From Pseudopithomyces maydicus (Eukaryota > Ascomycota > Dothideomycetes > Pleosporales > Didymosphaeriaceae), in contig JANTUC010000003.1 of NCBI GenBank assembly GCA_026873275.1, positions 620,001-684,000 on the forward strand: 64,000 bases of DNA. The letters run 5' to 3'. This document shows positions 20,119 through 31,843 of the stretch, piece after piece. The translations under genes were made by a program, and so were the position numbers. The notes under the pieces were generated by a model. It did not search any database and was not told the origin of the DNA. It saw nothing but the letters and a program-made list of their open reading frames with translations. How positions within the stretch are numbered: position 1 is the stretch's first letter; each line of letters begins with the position of its first letter.

Positions 20119-23100
20119 TCACCTGCCGATCAGGCTTTCATCATCTTCCGGTTTCTTCCGCCAGCGAAACCCTCGATGTCTTTTTCTCGCCCGCACCGAA
20201 AATGCATCTCCGTCTTCGTTCACGAATGTATGTGACGAGACAGTCGTAGGGAAACCCACACCAGGCTTCTTGACCACAGTGTCCTCGGATCCCTTTTCCT
20301 CAGTCTCCACTACCAAATCCTCGTTCTTCATATAGCCTTCACGCTGCTGCTGAAGTAACCCAGTCCACCGCCTGCGATACGCAATCGAGTCTTTCCTTGC
20401 ACCCAATGGCGGAAGTAACGCAATAATTTTAATGCCCAGCTCGGCGAGGTAATTATACCGCAATTCCTTAAACAACACAGTGAAGTAATCCATATTAAGA
20501 GCGAAGATGATCAAAGGAATAGAAACGCAGAGAGAAACGCCAAACAGAATGCCCGTGACGGTACCCAACGGCCAGTCCACCTCGCCACTGTCGGCATTGT
20601 GTGGAAATGCGGCAATACCAATGGCGAAGAAGGATGACATGAAGGATAGCGGGAGGAAAATGATGGTGACAACGGTGAAGACGAGCACAGTGTTGCCTTG
20701 TTTGCCTGCGGCGACGGCAGTCTCTCGCGCTTCTTTTGCCTCCCATGCGTTGGCTGCTTTTTGCTTAAGGTCCATTAGAGTGTTGAGTTTCTCCTGGATC
20801 GTTCTGGCTTGGCTGTCTAGTTTGGTGAAGTCGCTGATGTCTCTTTGGATCATGCCGTTGACGACTGGGGTGCGCGAGAGGGGTTCTTCTTCTCCTTCGG
20901 GGACTTGGCTCATTTCATCGACGAGGTTCTTCTGTATGTTCAGTATCGTGAGGATGATGTTCACCTCATCTCTTATATCTTTGACTTCTACGAGCAAGGA
21001 TATTTCTTCTCGAATGTCGAGGAGATCCGTCAGAAGAGCATTCTTTTTCTCGTTGTAGTATTTGTTGCTGTTGTCCAGTTCAAGGAGTCTGTTCGATCCT
21101 CGTTGGAAATCACGGAATAGGCGGCTCTCTTTGTCGTCGATCGTTCCAACGGAATCTTCGAACATCTGGAAAAATCGCAGCATCTGCACGTCTTGCATCC
21201 GATCGAACGCATTGCAGCAAGTCTCAAGAATCCGCGAAACAAGATCTTCTGGTTGGCGAACCGGGTCTCTCTTGTGGCTGTTTGGGTCAAGAACACGTAG
21301 TCTCAGATCATCGAGATTACGGTGCGATATTTCGCTGCTTCCGGTCCGGTTAGGAAAGCAAGAGACCACGTAGTGACCTCTACTCCTGTCAGGAGACCGT
21401 CTTCTTGCCCTATCGCTGCTATCATCACGTCTTCTCAGTTGTTCCATTTCAGCCTCGCCTGTCTCCATTACTTTGCTCTTTTGCCCTTTCCAAAGCCAGA
21501 GCTGGTCTACCATCAAAATGTTGTGACGAGGTTGTTGAGCCACATTGTGGGCCCATCGCGACACCACCTGATCTATGTCACGGTCGTGCGTGCTTTCTAA
21601 CATATGATAATAATACTGGTCTAGTGTCCGACGCACATGTAAAGCTGGTGGGTTGTATAAGTAGGCATTGATCATCGCCTTTTCCTCCTCTTCCAAATCG
21701 TCAGGGTCATCAGGCTCGGCTATCTCCGAGAAGTCAGAGTCCGAACCTTCTTCGAGGTATGGATAGCTCTCGAGGTTGTTGCCTTCGGGGACCTGAAGAA
21801 GAGGCTTGCGCTCACCAGCACTTGCTCGACTACTTCCTTCCATCAGAGCAAGTGTATTGGTTCTGAATGGCAATTCTGTGCCTTTGTGGCGTTGATGCGT
21901 TGCGTCAACTGCTTGGATATATGTTGTTCTTTTGGCCTGTCGAACATTCGCTTCGTAACTAATGTACGGTAAGAATAGAGACTGTCTCTCAGCTTTATCG
22001 TAGTGTGGAGTGATTGCGCGATTTCGTAGCGAGTCTGTGACCGATCTTCTTGTATCTTGCCATATCGCTGGGTGAAGGCGGAGCTTAGCGAACAAGTCCT
22101 CTACCCAAATCATGTTATTTTCGGGTATGTGAATCCAAACACAGACGGGGCAATCTTTCTTAACTGCTTGCGGCCGAACTTGTGCTAAGATTTCGTCAAG
22201 AGTGCTGGTCCCATATAATAATGCTTCTATCGAGACACTAACACTCCAGTGTTTGTCGCTGTTCCTGGTAGCATAAATCTCCGTGATTGTTATCTGAGAA
22301 TTTCGACAAGCCAGGATACCATCTTCAGAGACTGGTGGCTTCCCTGATCCTACCAATTTGCTGGATAGACTCTGGTCTGGCCCACTCATCAACTTGCTCT
22401 TCAAGAGCTTTGCAATATGCCTGCGCGATTTATGCTTTTCTGCCAGATCCCTTGGAGTTCGTTTCCGCTGGTTCTCAATGCCGATATCGGCTCCTTTGTG
22501 TATAAGTGCTCTGACAATAGCCTCGTTACCATTACGCACTGCGTAGTGCAAAGGGGTATTGGAAAGCCTATCGCGACAATTCGGGTCGACATTTTTCGCG
22601 TCCAGTAACTTTGCTACGACGTCTTCGTGGTCCATACGGACGGCGATCTGCAACGCAGTCTGGCTCCACCGATCTCTTAAGTTGACATTCACTCCTCTTC
22701 GGATCATAGAATGTATATCATCAACCCTACCAGACGCTGCTGCGTGAAGGATTTTATGCGTATGCAGTGTAGATTGGATCAACATGGATAGATGGAGAAA
22801 ATCAGGATCTTGAGCGTCTCTAAACCGAAGAATGCCTGACCACTCTTTGTCCATGGTTATTGTACGTACCGGCGTACTAAGAAGAGTGGCCAGTGACATT
22901 GTATCGCTTTCTCCTCGTGCAAAAACTTGGAAGATTGGGAATCCTATTGAAACGCCAATAGCTTTCGCTTGCTCTGCCTGACCGCTGTTTAATGTTCCGC
23001 TGAGACTATGCCGAGAGGCTAATCCATCTTTCGCCGTCTTGTTAAGCCTGTCCATCATTGAGTTGTGAAATAGCTCGTTAAATATTCTGTCGCTGGGCTT

Positions 23101-24343
23101 CACGCCATAAAAGTTGGCAAGATCTTGAGGATGAGTCTGCGAGGGTGCATAGTTGGAGAAAAGAAAGATACCTGCCGTATCCAAGAGCATAGTATCTGCA
23201 ATGCCAGGCTTTCTTGAATACTCCGATAGTGCTCTAATGATCAGAGAGTTCCCAAGCGCATGGCCCATGAAGATCATCGGAGCATTGGTGTGTTCTTTAC
23301 GGTGCTGCTTGATGCAATCATAAAGTTGCCGTGCTGCTGTCTCGAACTGAAGATTTCCACCCCAAGTGGATCTGATATCAAACCCTACAGTGAGGAGTTG
23401 CATACCAGGAATTTTTCGTGGGAGCATATCACTATCCGTTAACCAGTTGACGTGTTCTCGCTGTGATCGTTGCGCATGTATCTGAGGAAGTACTAGGCCT
23501 GGCTTTGATACTGGCGTTTCAAAGTCGTTCTGGTACGGCTGCTTTCCGATATCAGTTCGTGCTCTTTGCACTATATGTGTTGGAGAGATTTCCCTTTTGT
23601 GCGATTCTGGATGGACCAAATGGCTAAACATAGAAAGATCCGCATCGCGATCTAACCTGTCATTTGTCGCAGAGTTGAATAAATATACCATGACTACGAT
23701 AACAGTTGCTGCTGTTTTGCTATCGGCCACACACCTGACTTTCATCTTCCAATCATCTTTCAGTTGAGGGATTTGTACGGTGGTCCATGGCCTAGGAGTT
23801 GGACGTGGTTGGCCTCCATATGCCACTGGCCGATTATCCTGGGGCTTTTTGAGTTCAGGTAAGATATTAATGGTACTGTGTCTCCTTTGGCGCGCACGTG
23901 GCCCAGGTTGGGCCAGTGAGTTGTTTTCATCGAGAAATAAGGCCTTCTTTTTGTGCTCGGGGGTTTTATTGGAAGTCAATTGTTTCTCGGAAGACAGATG
24001 TGTTTCGTATGTATCAGGCTCACTGATGACAATTCGAGGCGCTGATGGATGCAGAGGAATGTCATCATCCTCGATTCTCGCTATTCTTGGGGCCGAGGCA
24101 TTGTTTTCAGTTATCAAATCTACAGGTGCAAAAAATTCTGCTTGCGATACAGTTGACGCAGAGTCAGTGTATTTATCTTCCCATTCCCGAAAAAAATTCG
24201 GGTATCGTTATCAAATATATTGTCTTGAGGTTCTGTGATAGAGATAGATGGCGGTGGTTGAGGTTTCGCGTCACTCGCCGAGGCTGGGAAATTTTAGCGC
24301 GAATGATGAAGGAGATGCGATATGGCTTACGTTGCTGACTCAT
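20119..24343 (-). CDS. Ankyrin-repeat protein with C-terminal CorA-like membrane domain, one apparent frameshift
   Basis: A first exon 24343-24331 (MSQQ) joins 24283-20119 across a 47-bp intron with GTAAGC and CCCAG ends. A one-base deletion in the A7 run on the plus strand (24190-24196) interrupts the frame between DNDTRIFF and REWEDKYTDS; with it restored the protein is 1392 residues. Order: disordered N-terminus; alpha/beta-hydrolase-like segment (VNWLTDSDMLPRKIPGMQLL, then FMGHALGNSLIIRALSEY); three ankyrin repeats near residues 510-620 (TALQIAVRMDHEDVVAKLL, TPLHYAVRNGNEAIVRALI); long linker; helical region; two C-terminal membrane segments (VFTVVTIIFLPLSFMSSFF and VTGILFGVSLCVSIPLIIF). 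The last part resembles CorA transporters, but the GMN selectivity motif after the first helix is absent. It is probably a membrane-anchored signalling protein rather than a magnesium channel. Confidence 0.8.
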
Positions 24344-25970
24344 CGCGTCTATTGTCGAAAGAGCCGCATGGCGGATGCATGAAGCTGGATGTGACGCGTC
24401 GAGGTTGGGAGTGCATCGTCGAAAGAGCTTGATTGCGAGGCTGGCGGGGGCTTCCAGCCACTCGCTTCTGCAACGATCACCCGCTCGCCAAACTGGTGTA
24501 CAAGGCCAGGCCGAAACAAGCAAATATCAGCACCTCTCTCCTGACGAAGATTGAATCATAATGTCAATTGGCCACTTGCGGTAATCCTGAAATGTAATAT
24601 CTACGGTTGCACATACATGCCTGCTACATTCATGTATTTTTCTGACACATCAGACGCAATCACTCATACTCGCTGTTACGAATACATGTACATAGGTGAT
24701 TGTTTCCCGGATACATGTGTGAGCCGATATAGATTGATGGGTAAGACGAAACTGTCCTTTTTTTGGGAGAAATCAGATGGAAATAAGATGCCTGTATGCA
24801 GTATTGGATGCAAGTGCCTAGGTGGACGCACCTGGGCACCTGCGCGCCCGCCGTATTAGATCACGTGGTTGAGGAGTGGCCGGGCACCTATGCCCCGAAG
24901 GCCGGATGCCAACCTATTACAGGCGCATGTGCACCTCATTCATTTGCTTCCATAAATTTTATATGAAAGGAACTTGGTCGTTTTTAAGAAGACTTTTATC
25001 ATGCGCTGACGCAGGAGACTTCAAATGTCCAGGTACGTATTCAAGCTATGAGTTAAATTTAACCATTTTTTATAGCCCTCCAGATAGTTATCGCAAGGCT
25101 GCATAATTGACTCTCGTTTCTTAACAGCGGCGCGGAAGTCGAGTTCACTTAGCAGCACTACTTTGCCGATCTGTTGATCCAGCGATTCTCGTTTTCGGGG
25201 TGTTTTGACCTAGCTACCAAATCATAGCGACAGCAACTATATAACAAATCGAACATATTGCTGACTCTAGATTACTCTGTTTTGTTGACATGAGATACAC
25301 TCGTTGCTGATTTAATTCGAGCCCTGGAAACAGGGAGTTCTGGGTGTCTCTAATTCTATTCATCTCAGGTATTCATTGCAGTAGTTAAGTGCCTCTGATG
25401 TACCTCTGTACTAAATTATGACTCAAACAATCTGGATCGGCTGATACCACATCTTGAAAAACACGCATCACGTTATCATGGTGTCGAACTATTGTTCTCC
25501 TCGGACTACGTGCTGCTCTTATCTGTGGATACCAAGCTCCACATTTATAGACTTGGCTAATCCTATTCCCACCACAGGAAATGATCCTGGAAATACGTTT
25601 AGGTATCTACAAAGCTTAATATTTGTGCAACAACGGATCAATGATTTAATTGTTTATGATTGGATGATAACGGTTCCCGAAACTCCAGAAAATTACATAG
25701 CACCCATTCACGACCCAGTGCCGCATTGCGACTAGTACTATCTGAGATGGTTTATCTACTCCGGGGTGATCATCGTGCAGTATGCTGGAGAACGCTGTAG
25801 AGATGTACCATTAGTCAGGTCTGCTGTAAGTGCCTGATGTCGATAAGGAATAGTTTTCTATGAATGAGTGTAATCACTATATATTGTAACTCAGAAACCC
25901 CACATGCAGCAAATTCTTTCCATAAATCGACCCCTTTCTATCACGTAGGTATACATCTTTTGGTATCACT
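24344..25970. other. Intergenic, no supported gene
   Basis: About 1.6 kb, AT-richer than the genes on either side, with only short open frames lacking motifs. The right end must hold the transporter promoter. Confidence 0.55.
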
Positions 25971-27042
25971 ATGGGATTTAATTGTTACACTCCGGCTGAA
26001 ACGGCTGAGCTGGTCTCCCGTGCTGGTGTTGCTAAAGCCAACATGCGCATCGATAAAATATTCATGTCTGGCGTCATGGCTGGCATGATGTTATCGTTTG
26101 CATGCGCATCCGTGTTGAGCACGAATACCGCTCCTTGGTTCCAAGAGAATGCGCCCGGCTTGATTCGCACGATAGCTGCGCTGATATTTCCGTACGGCTT
26201 GTGTATGATCATCCTCACAGGTTCAGACCTCTGTACGGGATCTTTCCTAGTATGTGAAACCCTACGTATCATACCTAATCGTTCTTCGCTCCTGGTGCTA
26301 AGAAATGTAGTTTACTACTGTTGCCGTACTTCATCGCCGTCTTTCCATTCCCAGGATGCTCATGCATTGGTCTCTCACCTTTCTCGGTAACCTTGCAGGT
26401 TCCTTATTTATTGTAGCCATCATCGCCGGCTATGGAGGAGTTTTCGATGCGCCTGCATACGCCACTGAAGTTCGTGCTTTCGTCACAACCAAGCAAGTAA
26501 CGCCTCAGTGGCACCAGGTGTTTCTCAAGGGCATCGGCGCCAATTGGCTAGTATGTTTGGCCTGTTTCCTGGGCCTCAGTGGAAGAGAGTACGCATCAAA
26601 AATTATTGGAATATGGTGGCCGACTTTTGCCTTTATCAGTCTCGGCTTCGATCACGGTATTTCTCACAGTTACATTCATATGAATGGTCCATATACTGAT
26701 GTATATGCAGTCGTTGCGAATATGTTCATTGTCCCAATGGGAATCTGGATTGGAACTCCAAACCTCAGCGTTGGGTTATATATCTGGAAAGGCATGATTC
26801 CTGCTCTACTTGGTAATATAATCGGTGGTGGACTGTTCGTCGGTTCGTACATCTATTACCAATATTTGCAAGGTTTAGATGCCCCAGCGATCGACGGATC
26901 TTTTTACGAGTCTTCTCCAGTGGGTCTGATGGAATTTCGAAATAGAAAGGTCGACCTCGGCAGAAGAGCCATGATACACGAAGAGGCGAAGATTGAGGCA
27001 TCTGGTAGCAGTACACCCACCAAGAAGCCCGAGCTAGTATAG
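25971..27042 (+). CDS. Formate/nitrite transporter family protein
   Basis: Exons are 25971-26249 and 26311-27042; the 61-bp intron has GTATGT and TGTAG ends and joins in phase 0. The 336-residue protein has about six membrane helices, for example GVMAGMMLSFACASVLS, TIAALIFPYGLCMIIL and NLAGSLFIVAIIAGYGG. FNT-family signatures are GSDLCTGSF, FTTVAVLHRR, HWSLTFLGNLAGSL and NWLVCLACFLG. Known members form pentameric channels for formate, nitrite or lactate at the plasma membrane; fungal NitA-type proteins take up nitrite. No nitrate or nitrite reductase gene is nearby, so nitrite is not supported over other small anions. The frame is intact. It ends 233 bp before the end of the Dabb gene on the opposite strand. 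Confidence 0.88.
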
Positions 27043-27274
27043 ACTTGCATAATTGACATTAATTCGAATTGATTGTTTTCAAAAGGCTCTTTGCTGGGAA
27101 CTGGTTCGATAGATTTTGGATAAAAACCACTGTGCGATGAGTGAGCAGCAAAGATGATCTACAGAGTGGCCACCGCCTCGCCACTGTAAATCAAAAATCG
27201 AACTCGTGGGAAAACATGCATTCGATACTATGAGATGATTCTTTTTCTTTATTTAGTTATAGAGAATAGTGCCT

Positions 27275-27794
27275 TCATGGGGTTGCTGTGCCGTTCTTTG
27301 GCAATAAAGCCATACCACCTAATACAGCCTTCATCATGGCGTCACATATGAACTCATCCTCTTCAGGAACCTCGAAGTCGAATCTTGTCACATCGTCTTT
27401 ATATGGCCACAGATATTGGCTTGTTACCCTGACACTCAATCAGTCTCTACTAGCGTGAATTTCGACTTGCTGCCAACTCGCATACCTATGGTGTTCGCCG
27501 CTCGCCTGATATTCATCCAAGGCTTTTCGATCCCGATGAAAGCTGACAAGAGAAATTTCGTAGCCTTTACTTCGCTCAATTGGATCGGTGATAGAAGGGC
27601 CCCCCACTAGAAGACGTCCGTTGAGGACGCATGGTAATAACCTTAGCGTCTTAAGTTGATTGACGAACTCCTGTTTGTGCGTAGTGGAAACGGTGGGTAA
27701 GAATCTAAAGAGTACTGAAAAATTATAAGCGGAAAGTCATAAGACAAACGATCATATGCATCAAGTCAGACCTACCGATGTGGACGACCGTCAT
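27275..27794 (-). CDS. Stress-responsive alpha/beta-barrel (Dabb) domain protein
   Basis: Three exons on the minus strand, 27794-27776, 27714-27486 and 27419-27275, give 130 residues; introns have GTAGGT/TTCAG and GTATGC/ACAAG ends. Dabb signatures are MTVVHIVLFRFLP at the start, RSKGYEISLVSFHRDRKAL in the middle and YLWPYKDDVTRFDFEV near residue 100. The family folds as a dimeric ferredoxin-like barrel; some members are cyclases or sugar-handling enzymes and many have no known reaction. A CGG-N7-CCG element lies 175 bp upstream of its start and matches four others in the promoters of the neighbouring dehydrogenase/dehydratase genes, so it probably belongs to that cluster. A mutarotase- or lactonase-like job is an inference only. 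Confidence 0.85.
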
Positions 27795-28224
27795 GGCTGC
27801 CTTTGGTTCGACGCAATTTTATCGAGATAGTAGACTATTGGATGGATAAAATCGAATAGTTGCGGAAGCAGTTCCTGAGTATAAGTATATTAATTATCCC
27901 TTCGAGGTAATAAAGGCGATAGGTCCTCAATGTATACTTACCCAAGTTCTCTGTCGTGTGGGTACCTGCGGAGAAAGTCCGCAGGCTACTGATGTGGAGA
28001 TATCCGCGGCTAGGATCTCAACTCGATGCACTAGTCATGTGACGATCTCAAATCCATGAATGTCATATCCAACCAAGGTTCTCATTTACCAAAATAAATT
28101 TTAAGAAGTGCTGGTAAGTCCTGAACAAAGACATCATAATTCATTTCAGGTGGCATTTTGGGCTTATAGAATAATCTAAGAGAAACTATTGTATTGCGTA
28201 TCAGAAACATTACGGGTACATGGT
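27795..28224. other. Intergenic, Dabb gene promoter
   Basis: 430 bp between the Dabb start and the end of the Ldh2-type gene, both minus strand. It carries the CGG-N7-CCG element at 27969-27981. No coding signal. Confidence 0.6.
27969..27981. promoter_or_regulatory. CGG-N7-CCG element upstream of Dabb gene
   Basis: CGGAGAAAGTCCG, with inverted CGG triplets seven bases apart. This is the layout bound by dimeric Zn2Cys6 regulators and nearly identical to the elements at 33870 and 33936. Confidence 0.65.
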
Positions 28225-29304
28225 TTACACCGAAACCTTGATTTTCAGAGACTTCGCTCCGACCTTCTGCGCTTCCTCATTCAAGGCATCTATCTCCGCT
28301 TGAACTAATGGAATACCAGTCTTCTCCCTGCGCGCCTGTTCAAGTTGTTCTAGTTCGCCTGGGAAATAGATTCGATCTACTCCAGCAGCCTTCTCGACTC
28401 CTACAGTTCTATCGTAGAGATACTGCATCCTTTCTCTGAAATCATCCAGGCTCATGAATAGATCGGGCTTGATGGCAACCAGAAAGTGACCGACATCGGA
28501 TGCCTTGGACGGATCATACGGACCAGTGACATGACCTGCAAACGCAGAGCCCGAAAGTACCCCCGAGAATACGTCCATCATAATGGCTAAGCCCGAGCCT
28601 TTAGGACCGCCCATAGGCAGCATCACACCACCGTCGAGAGCCGCCGCAGGATCGTCGGTGGCGTTTCCGTCCTTGTCCAACGCCCAGTCTGTCGGTATCT
28701 TCTCGCCTCGTCTTTTTGCCTTGTAAATCTTCCCACGTGCAGCAATCGATGGAGCCATATCGAGAATGAATGGATTCCCCTTTCCAGGGGCACCACAAGC
28801 CAATGGAGATACACCTATCAGTTTTGATTTTCCGCCCCAGGGAGGCAGCGCAGGACTGCTGTTGGTAAACACCAAGCTCATCATGTCAGCCTCAATCGCC
28901 TTCTGAACAATCCATGCACTCATGCCGAAGTGATTCGAGTGTTTGACGCTGGTCATTCCAATCCCGTACGTTTTGGCGGACTCGATGGCTGCAGCCATAC
29001 CTGCGTCTGCGGCAAGGAAACCAAATCCGTTCTGCGCATCAACCTGAGTCACAACAGGGGTGATTTGAGTAATTTTTGGGGTTGCGAGGCCATCCAAAAC
29101 ACCTTGTCGGATTCTCTCCATGTACGAAGGAATCCGATTCATGCCATGCGTGTCGACGCCGCGTAGATCGGCTGCGATGAGGCAGCGTGCTACAATGGCA
29201 GCATTCTCAGCTGTGACCCCATTTCCAACCAAGACTGCTTCCACGAAAGCTGTTGCGTCCTTCGCATCGACGTGGTGCTTTTGTTCTATGGTGGTCGTGG
29301 ACAT
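28225..29304 (-). CDS. Ldh2/MdhG-type NAD(P)-dependent 2-hydroxyacid dehydrogenase
   Basis: A single intact frame. The start at MSTTTIEQKHHVDAKDATAF gives 359 residues, matching the family; a further Met 31 codons upstream gives an atypical extension. Family signatures: LIAADLRGVDTHGMNRIPSY near residue 45 with the conserved THG, MTSVKHSNHFGMSAWIVQKA near residue 125, GNPFILDMAPSIAARGKIY and MLPMGGPKGSGLAIMMDVFSG. These enzymes (malate/L-sulfolactate/L-lactate dehydrogenase-like, unrelated to ordinary LDH) reduce or oxidise 2-keto/2-hydroxy acids, including sugar-derived ones. The start faces the Zn2Cys6 regulator gene across 277 bp that hold two CGG-N7-CCG elements, which supports control by that regulator. 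The substrate is unknown. Confidence 0.9.
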   Translation of the reverse strand: MSTTTIEQKHHVDAKDATAFVEAVLVGNGVTAENAAIVARCLIAADLRGVDTHGMNRIPSYMERIRQGVLDGLATPKITQITPVVTQVDAQNGFGFLAADAGMAAAIESAKTYGIGMTSVKHSNHFGMSAWIVQKAIEADMMSLVFTNSSPALPPWGGKSKLIGVSPLACGAPGKGNPFILDMAPSIAARGKIYKAKRRGEKIPTDWALDKDGNATDDPAAALDGGVMLPMGGPKGSGLAIMMDVFSGVLSGSAFAGHVTGPYDPSKASDVGHFLVAIKPDLFMSLDDFRERMQYLYDRTVGVEKAAGVDRIYFPGELEQLEQARREKTGIPLVQAEIDALNEEAQKVGAKSLKIKVSV

Positions 29305-29449
29305 TATGATAATTTGGCAAGGTACTCGGTTATGTTGGACAAAAGGACGAAGACGAAAATTTAGAGAGCTAAAAAGAACAATATGACGAGCAGACACTGC
29401 CTATATTATGCTTTTGGATGGAGTCTGGCAAAGAGGCGTCGCTATCTAT

Positions 29450-29462
29450 CGGAGATTCACCG
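29450..29462. promoter_or_regulatory. CGG-N7-CCG element
   Basis: CGGAGATTCACCG, 146 bp upstream of the dehydrogenase start and 120 bp upstream of the regulator start. Confidence 0.6.
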
Positions 29463-29528
29463 CGCTGCAAAGGTTACAAATAAGAGCGGGGTTTCCGTAG
29501 CGCGCGCACAGCCTGTGCCACAAATATT

Positions 29529-29541
29529 CGGAGCTTTCCCG
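29529..29541. promoter_or_regulatory. CGG-N7-CCG element
   Basis: CGGAGCTTTCCCG, 40 bp upstream of the regulator start codon. Confidence 0.6.
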
Positions 29542-29581
29542 CCATCTCGGTCTACAGTACAGCTCTCAGCGACCATCTCAC

Positions 29582-31777
29582 ATGGCTGGGCGTGATTCAG
29601 GGCGCAATCCGCGCTTGCGACTTGCGTGCGCTCGTTGTCAGCGGCGGAAAATACGCGTAAGTAGTTCGTCAGAGGCAAACAGCACTGACTAGCTCAGTGT
29701 GACGCGCTGCTCCCCTCGTGTACAAACTGTAGGAAAGCCGGCACCGAATGCACCGATGGTGAGAGCCTTCGGCTTCGCAATGTTGTTGATGAGCGAGATG
29801 GAATCGTATCGCGCTTACAGAGACGCGTTGTGTGGCTTGAGTCCATCATCCGGGAAAGATTGCCAGACGTTGACTTGGGCACGGAAGCTCCGTTCCAAAT
29901 TGCCGGGCCACCTGAGCAATCGTCAGCTTCATTTGTACATGCAGATGGACCGGATCTATCGATGCGTAGCGAAACCCCCAGTTTGCAACAAAGCACACTA
30001 CTCTCGCAACCAGTAGCACTGCCCGATCAGCGTGCCCACGAGATTGGACTCATTTCTGTGGGAGTCAATGCTGACCAGCGCTATCTTGGACCTTCTAGTG
30101 GTTATTTCCTCGCTCGCCTATTGCTCAACTGCTCTCCTGGACGACCTGATCGACGTGACTTTGTCAACAACGATGCGACGAATCTGGCACAGTCACTTAT
30201 TGATCAACTCGTTCAGACAGCCACTACGCCGTTGCCATTGCCAGGTCGAGAGCAAGCGATACAATTAGCCCGTATCTACTTTGAATCGGTGCATCCGCAA
30301 TACCCTATCCTTCACGAGCATTCTTTGATGCATGCTCTAGACAATCTGTATGACTCGAATACGCCTGAAAAAGAAGCTGTCACATCTTTCCAAGTGAATA
30401 TGGTCTTCGCTATTGCCTCTAGTATCTTGTCATCTCGTATCAGATCCCAGGTTCCCGGAGAATCTTATTGCCTCGCTGCGTTACAACACCTTGAGCGAAT
30501 CAACGTGCAAAACTCCTTTTCTGGCCTACAATGTGTTTTACTCTTGCTTATTTTCACTATGTATAGCCCGGCCATGAGACTGAATGTATGGTACTTAAAC
30601 TACCACTGCATTGCTGCTGTACTGGATTTGGGCTTGCAACGAAATATTACGACCTCATCCGGCATCTCATTGCTGGACCAAGAGATGAGAACACGAGTAT
30701 TCTGGACTGTCTTCACATTGGATAGAACTATCGCTACGATGATGGGACGTCCTATAGGTCTACGAGACGAAGCGTGCGAGTTACGGGTGCGCTCTATTTC
30801 AGCAGATATGTTTCGCAGCTTTACTGACTATTGTTTAGCTACCTCATGAGCTGGAAGACCATGCTCTTATCGACGATAACTTAAGCGTCTGTTCTTTAGG
30901 GAATATTTCTCTATCTATCCACCTTTTCAAACTGGCTAAGATCAACTCGGAGATCAAATATGTCGCAAACAGCATCGTCCGTGATGTTCCCGTGTACGCT
31001 TATCCACCCGTCACTGATATAAATGCCTGGCAACGTAGTATGCTTGAGCAATTGGATCACTGGGCCTCGACAATCCCGCAGAGCCAACCGGGTCACACGT
31101 ACGTGCGTATGCTCAGCAAATTACGATATTATTCGATAAGAATACTCCTTCTACGCCCTAGTCCAGCTATTCCGAGGCCATCTACAGAATCCCTAGTCGA
31201 ATGCTACGACCTAGCGTGGCAAGCTATTCAGTTATATGACCAATTATATCGCCAAGATATGTTAGTGCATGACTGGGTAGCCTTGCACGGAATTATCTTT
31301 AGTACTATAACTGCTCTTTACTGTATCAGAGCTGTTCCAGATCTCGCTCGAAAGATAGAACTTGACGATTTGATGAGCAACATGATCCTGAGTCTCAGTC
31401 TTATAAGCGTGGCAGGCGAGCGCTGGTCTGGTGCAAAGCGTAGTCGCCAAATACTCGACGATATAGGGAAGTCTACAATCAAGTGGATGAAGACTTTGAG
31501 GACAACGGCTCATGCTGTTTCTGTAGATAACACCACCGAAGGTGTCAGGAGTACCGTACCTTTCAGCCCAAATATCTCCGACTCTACCCTTCCAGTGGAC
31601 GCCACATACTTCACTCCTGCGGTGCCTACATCCACAATGGCATCCGGACTCAGTCTCGAAGATAGGTTCTGGGCCGACCCACCCCAACAATTCGACTTCA
31701 GCGACTTTACAAACCTGGATGTTGTAATGCATAGTTTATTTGAAGATTTCGTTCCACAGAGTAACACCACAAATTAA
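29582..31777 (+). CDS. Zn2Cys6 transcription factor with fungal-specific MHR domain
   Basis: Exons are 29582-29656, 29698-30786 and 30839-31777, giving 700 residues; introns are 41 and 52 bp with GTAAGT/CTCAG and GTGCGC/TTTAG ends. The N-terminal Zn2Cys6 cluster spans the first intron: LACARCQRRKIR, then CDALLPSCTNCRKAGTEC, with all six cysteines. A short coiled-coil-like dimerisation segment follows (GIVSRLQRRVVWLESIIRERL). The middle-homology domain is visible from ARIYFESVHPQYPILHEHSL through MRTRVFWTVFTLDRTIATMMG. It sits between the dehydrogenase and the dehydratase of the cluster, and its promoter carries two copies of the shared element, as expected for an autoregulated pathway-specific activator. 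The frame is intact. Confidence 0.93.
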
Positions 31778-31843
31778 TGAAATCTCCAGCAAGGCACCTT
31801 GCGATGAAAAAAGCACGATGTATTCATTTAAGAATTACCGAAC

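Larger units (their letters stand above)
29305..29581. promoter_or_regulatory. Divergent dehydrogenase/regulator promoter
   Basis: 277 bp shared by the Ldh2-type gene and the Zn2Cys6 regulator. It contains two CGG-N7-CCG elements, suggesting joint and self regulation. Confidence 0.65.

Noticed and set aside
20507..21058. 183-codon frame antisense to the ankyrin/CorA gene
   Set aside because: Shadow of the coding strand; no independent support.
24600..24900. Transposon end or terminal repeat near the ankyrin gene
   Set aside because: GC-rich patch around 24830-24900 has no matching inverted partner in the window.
25454..25735. 93-codon frame upstream of the FNT gene
   Set aside because: Not preceded by promoter-like sequence and without protein features; consistent with chance in AT-rich DNA.
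25971..27042. Reading the FNT gene as part of the CGG-N7-CCG regulon
   Set aside because: I found CGG and CCG triplets upstream but none at the N7 spacing, so there is no sequence support for including it.
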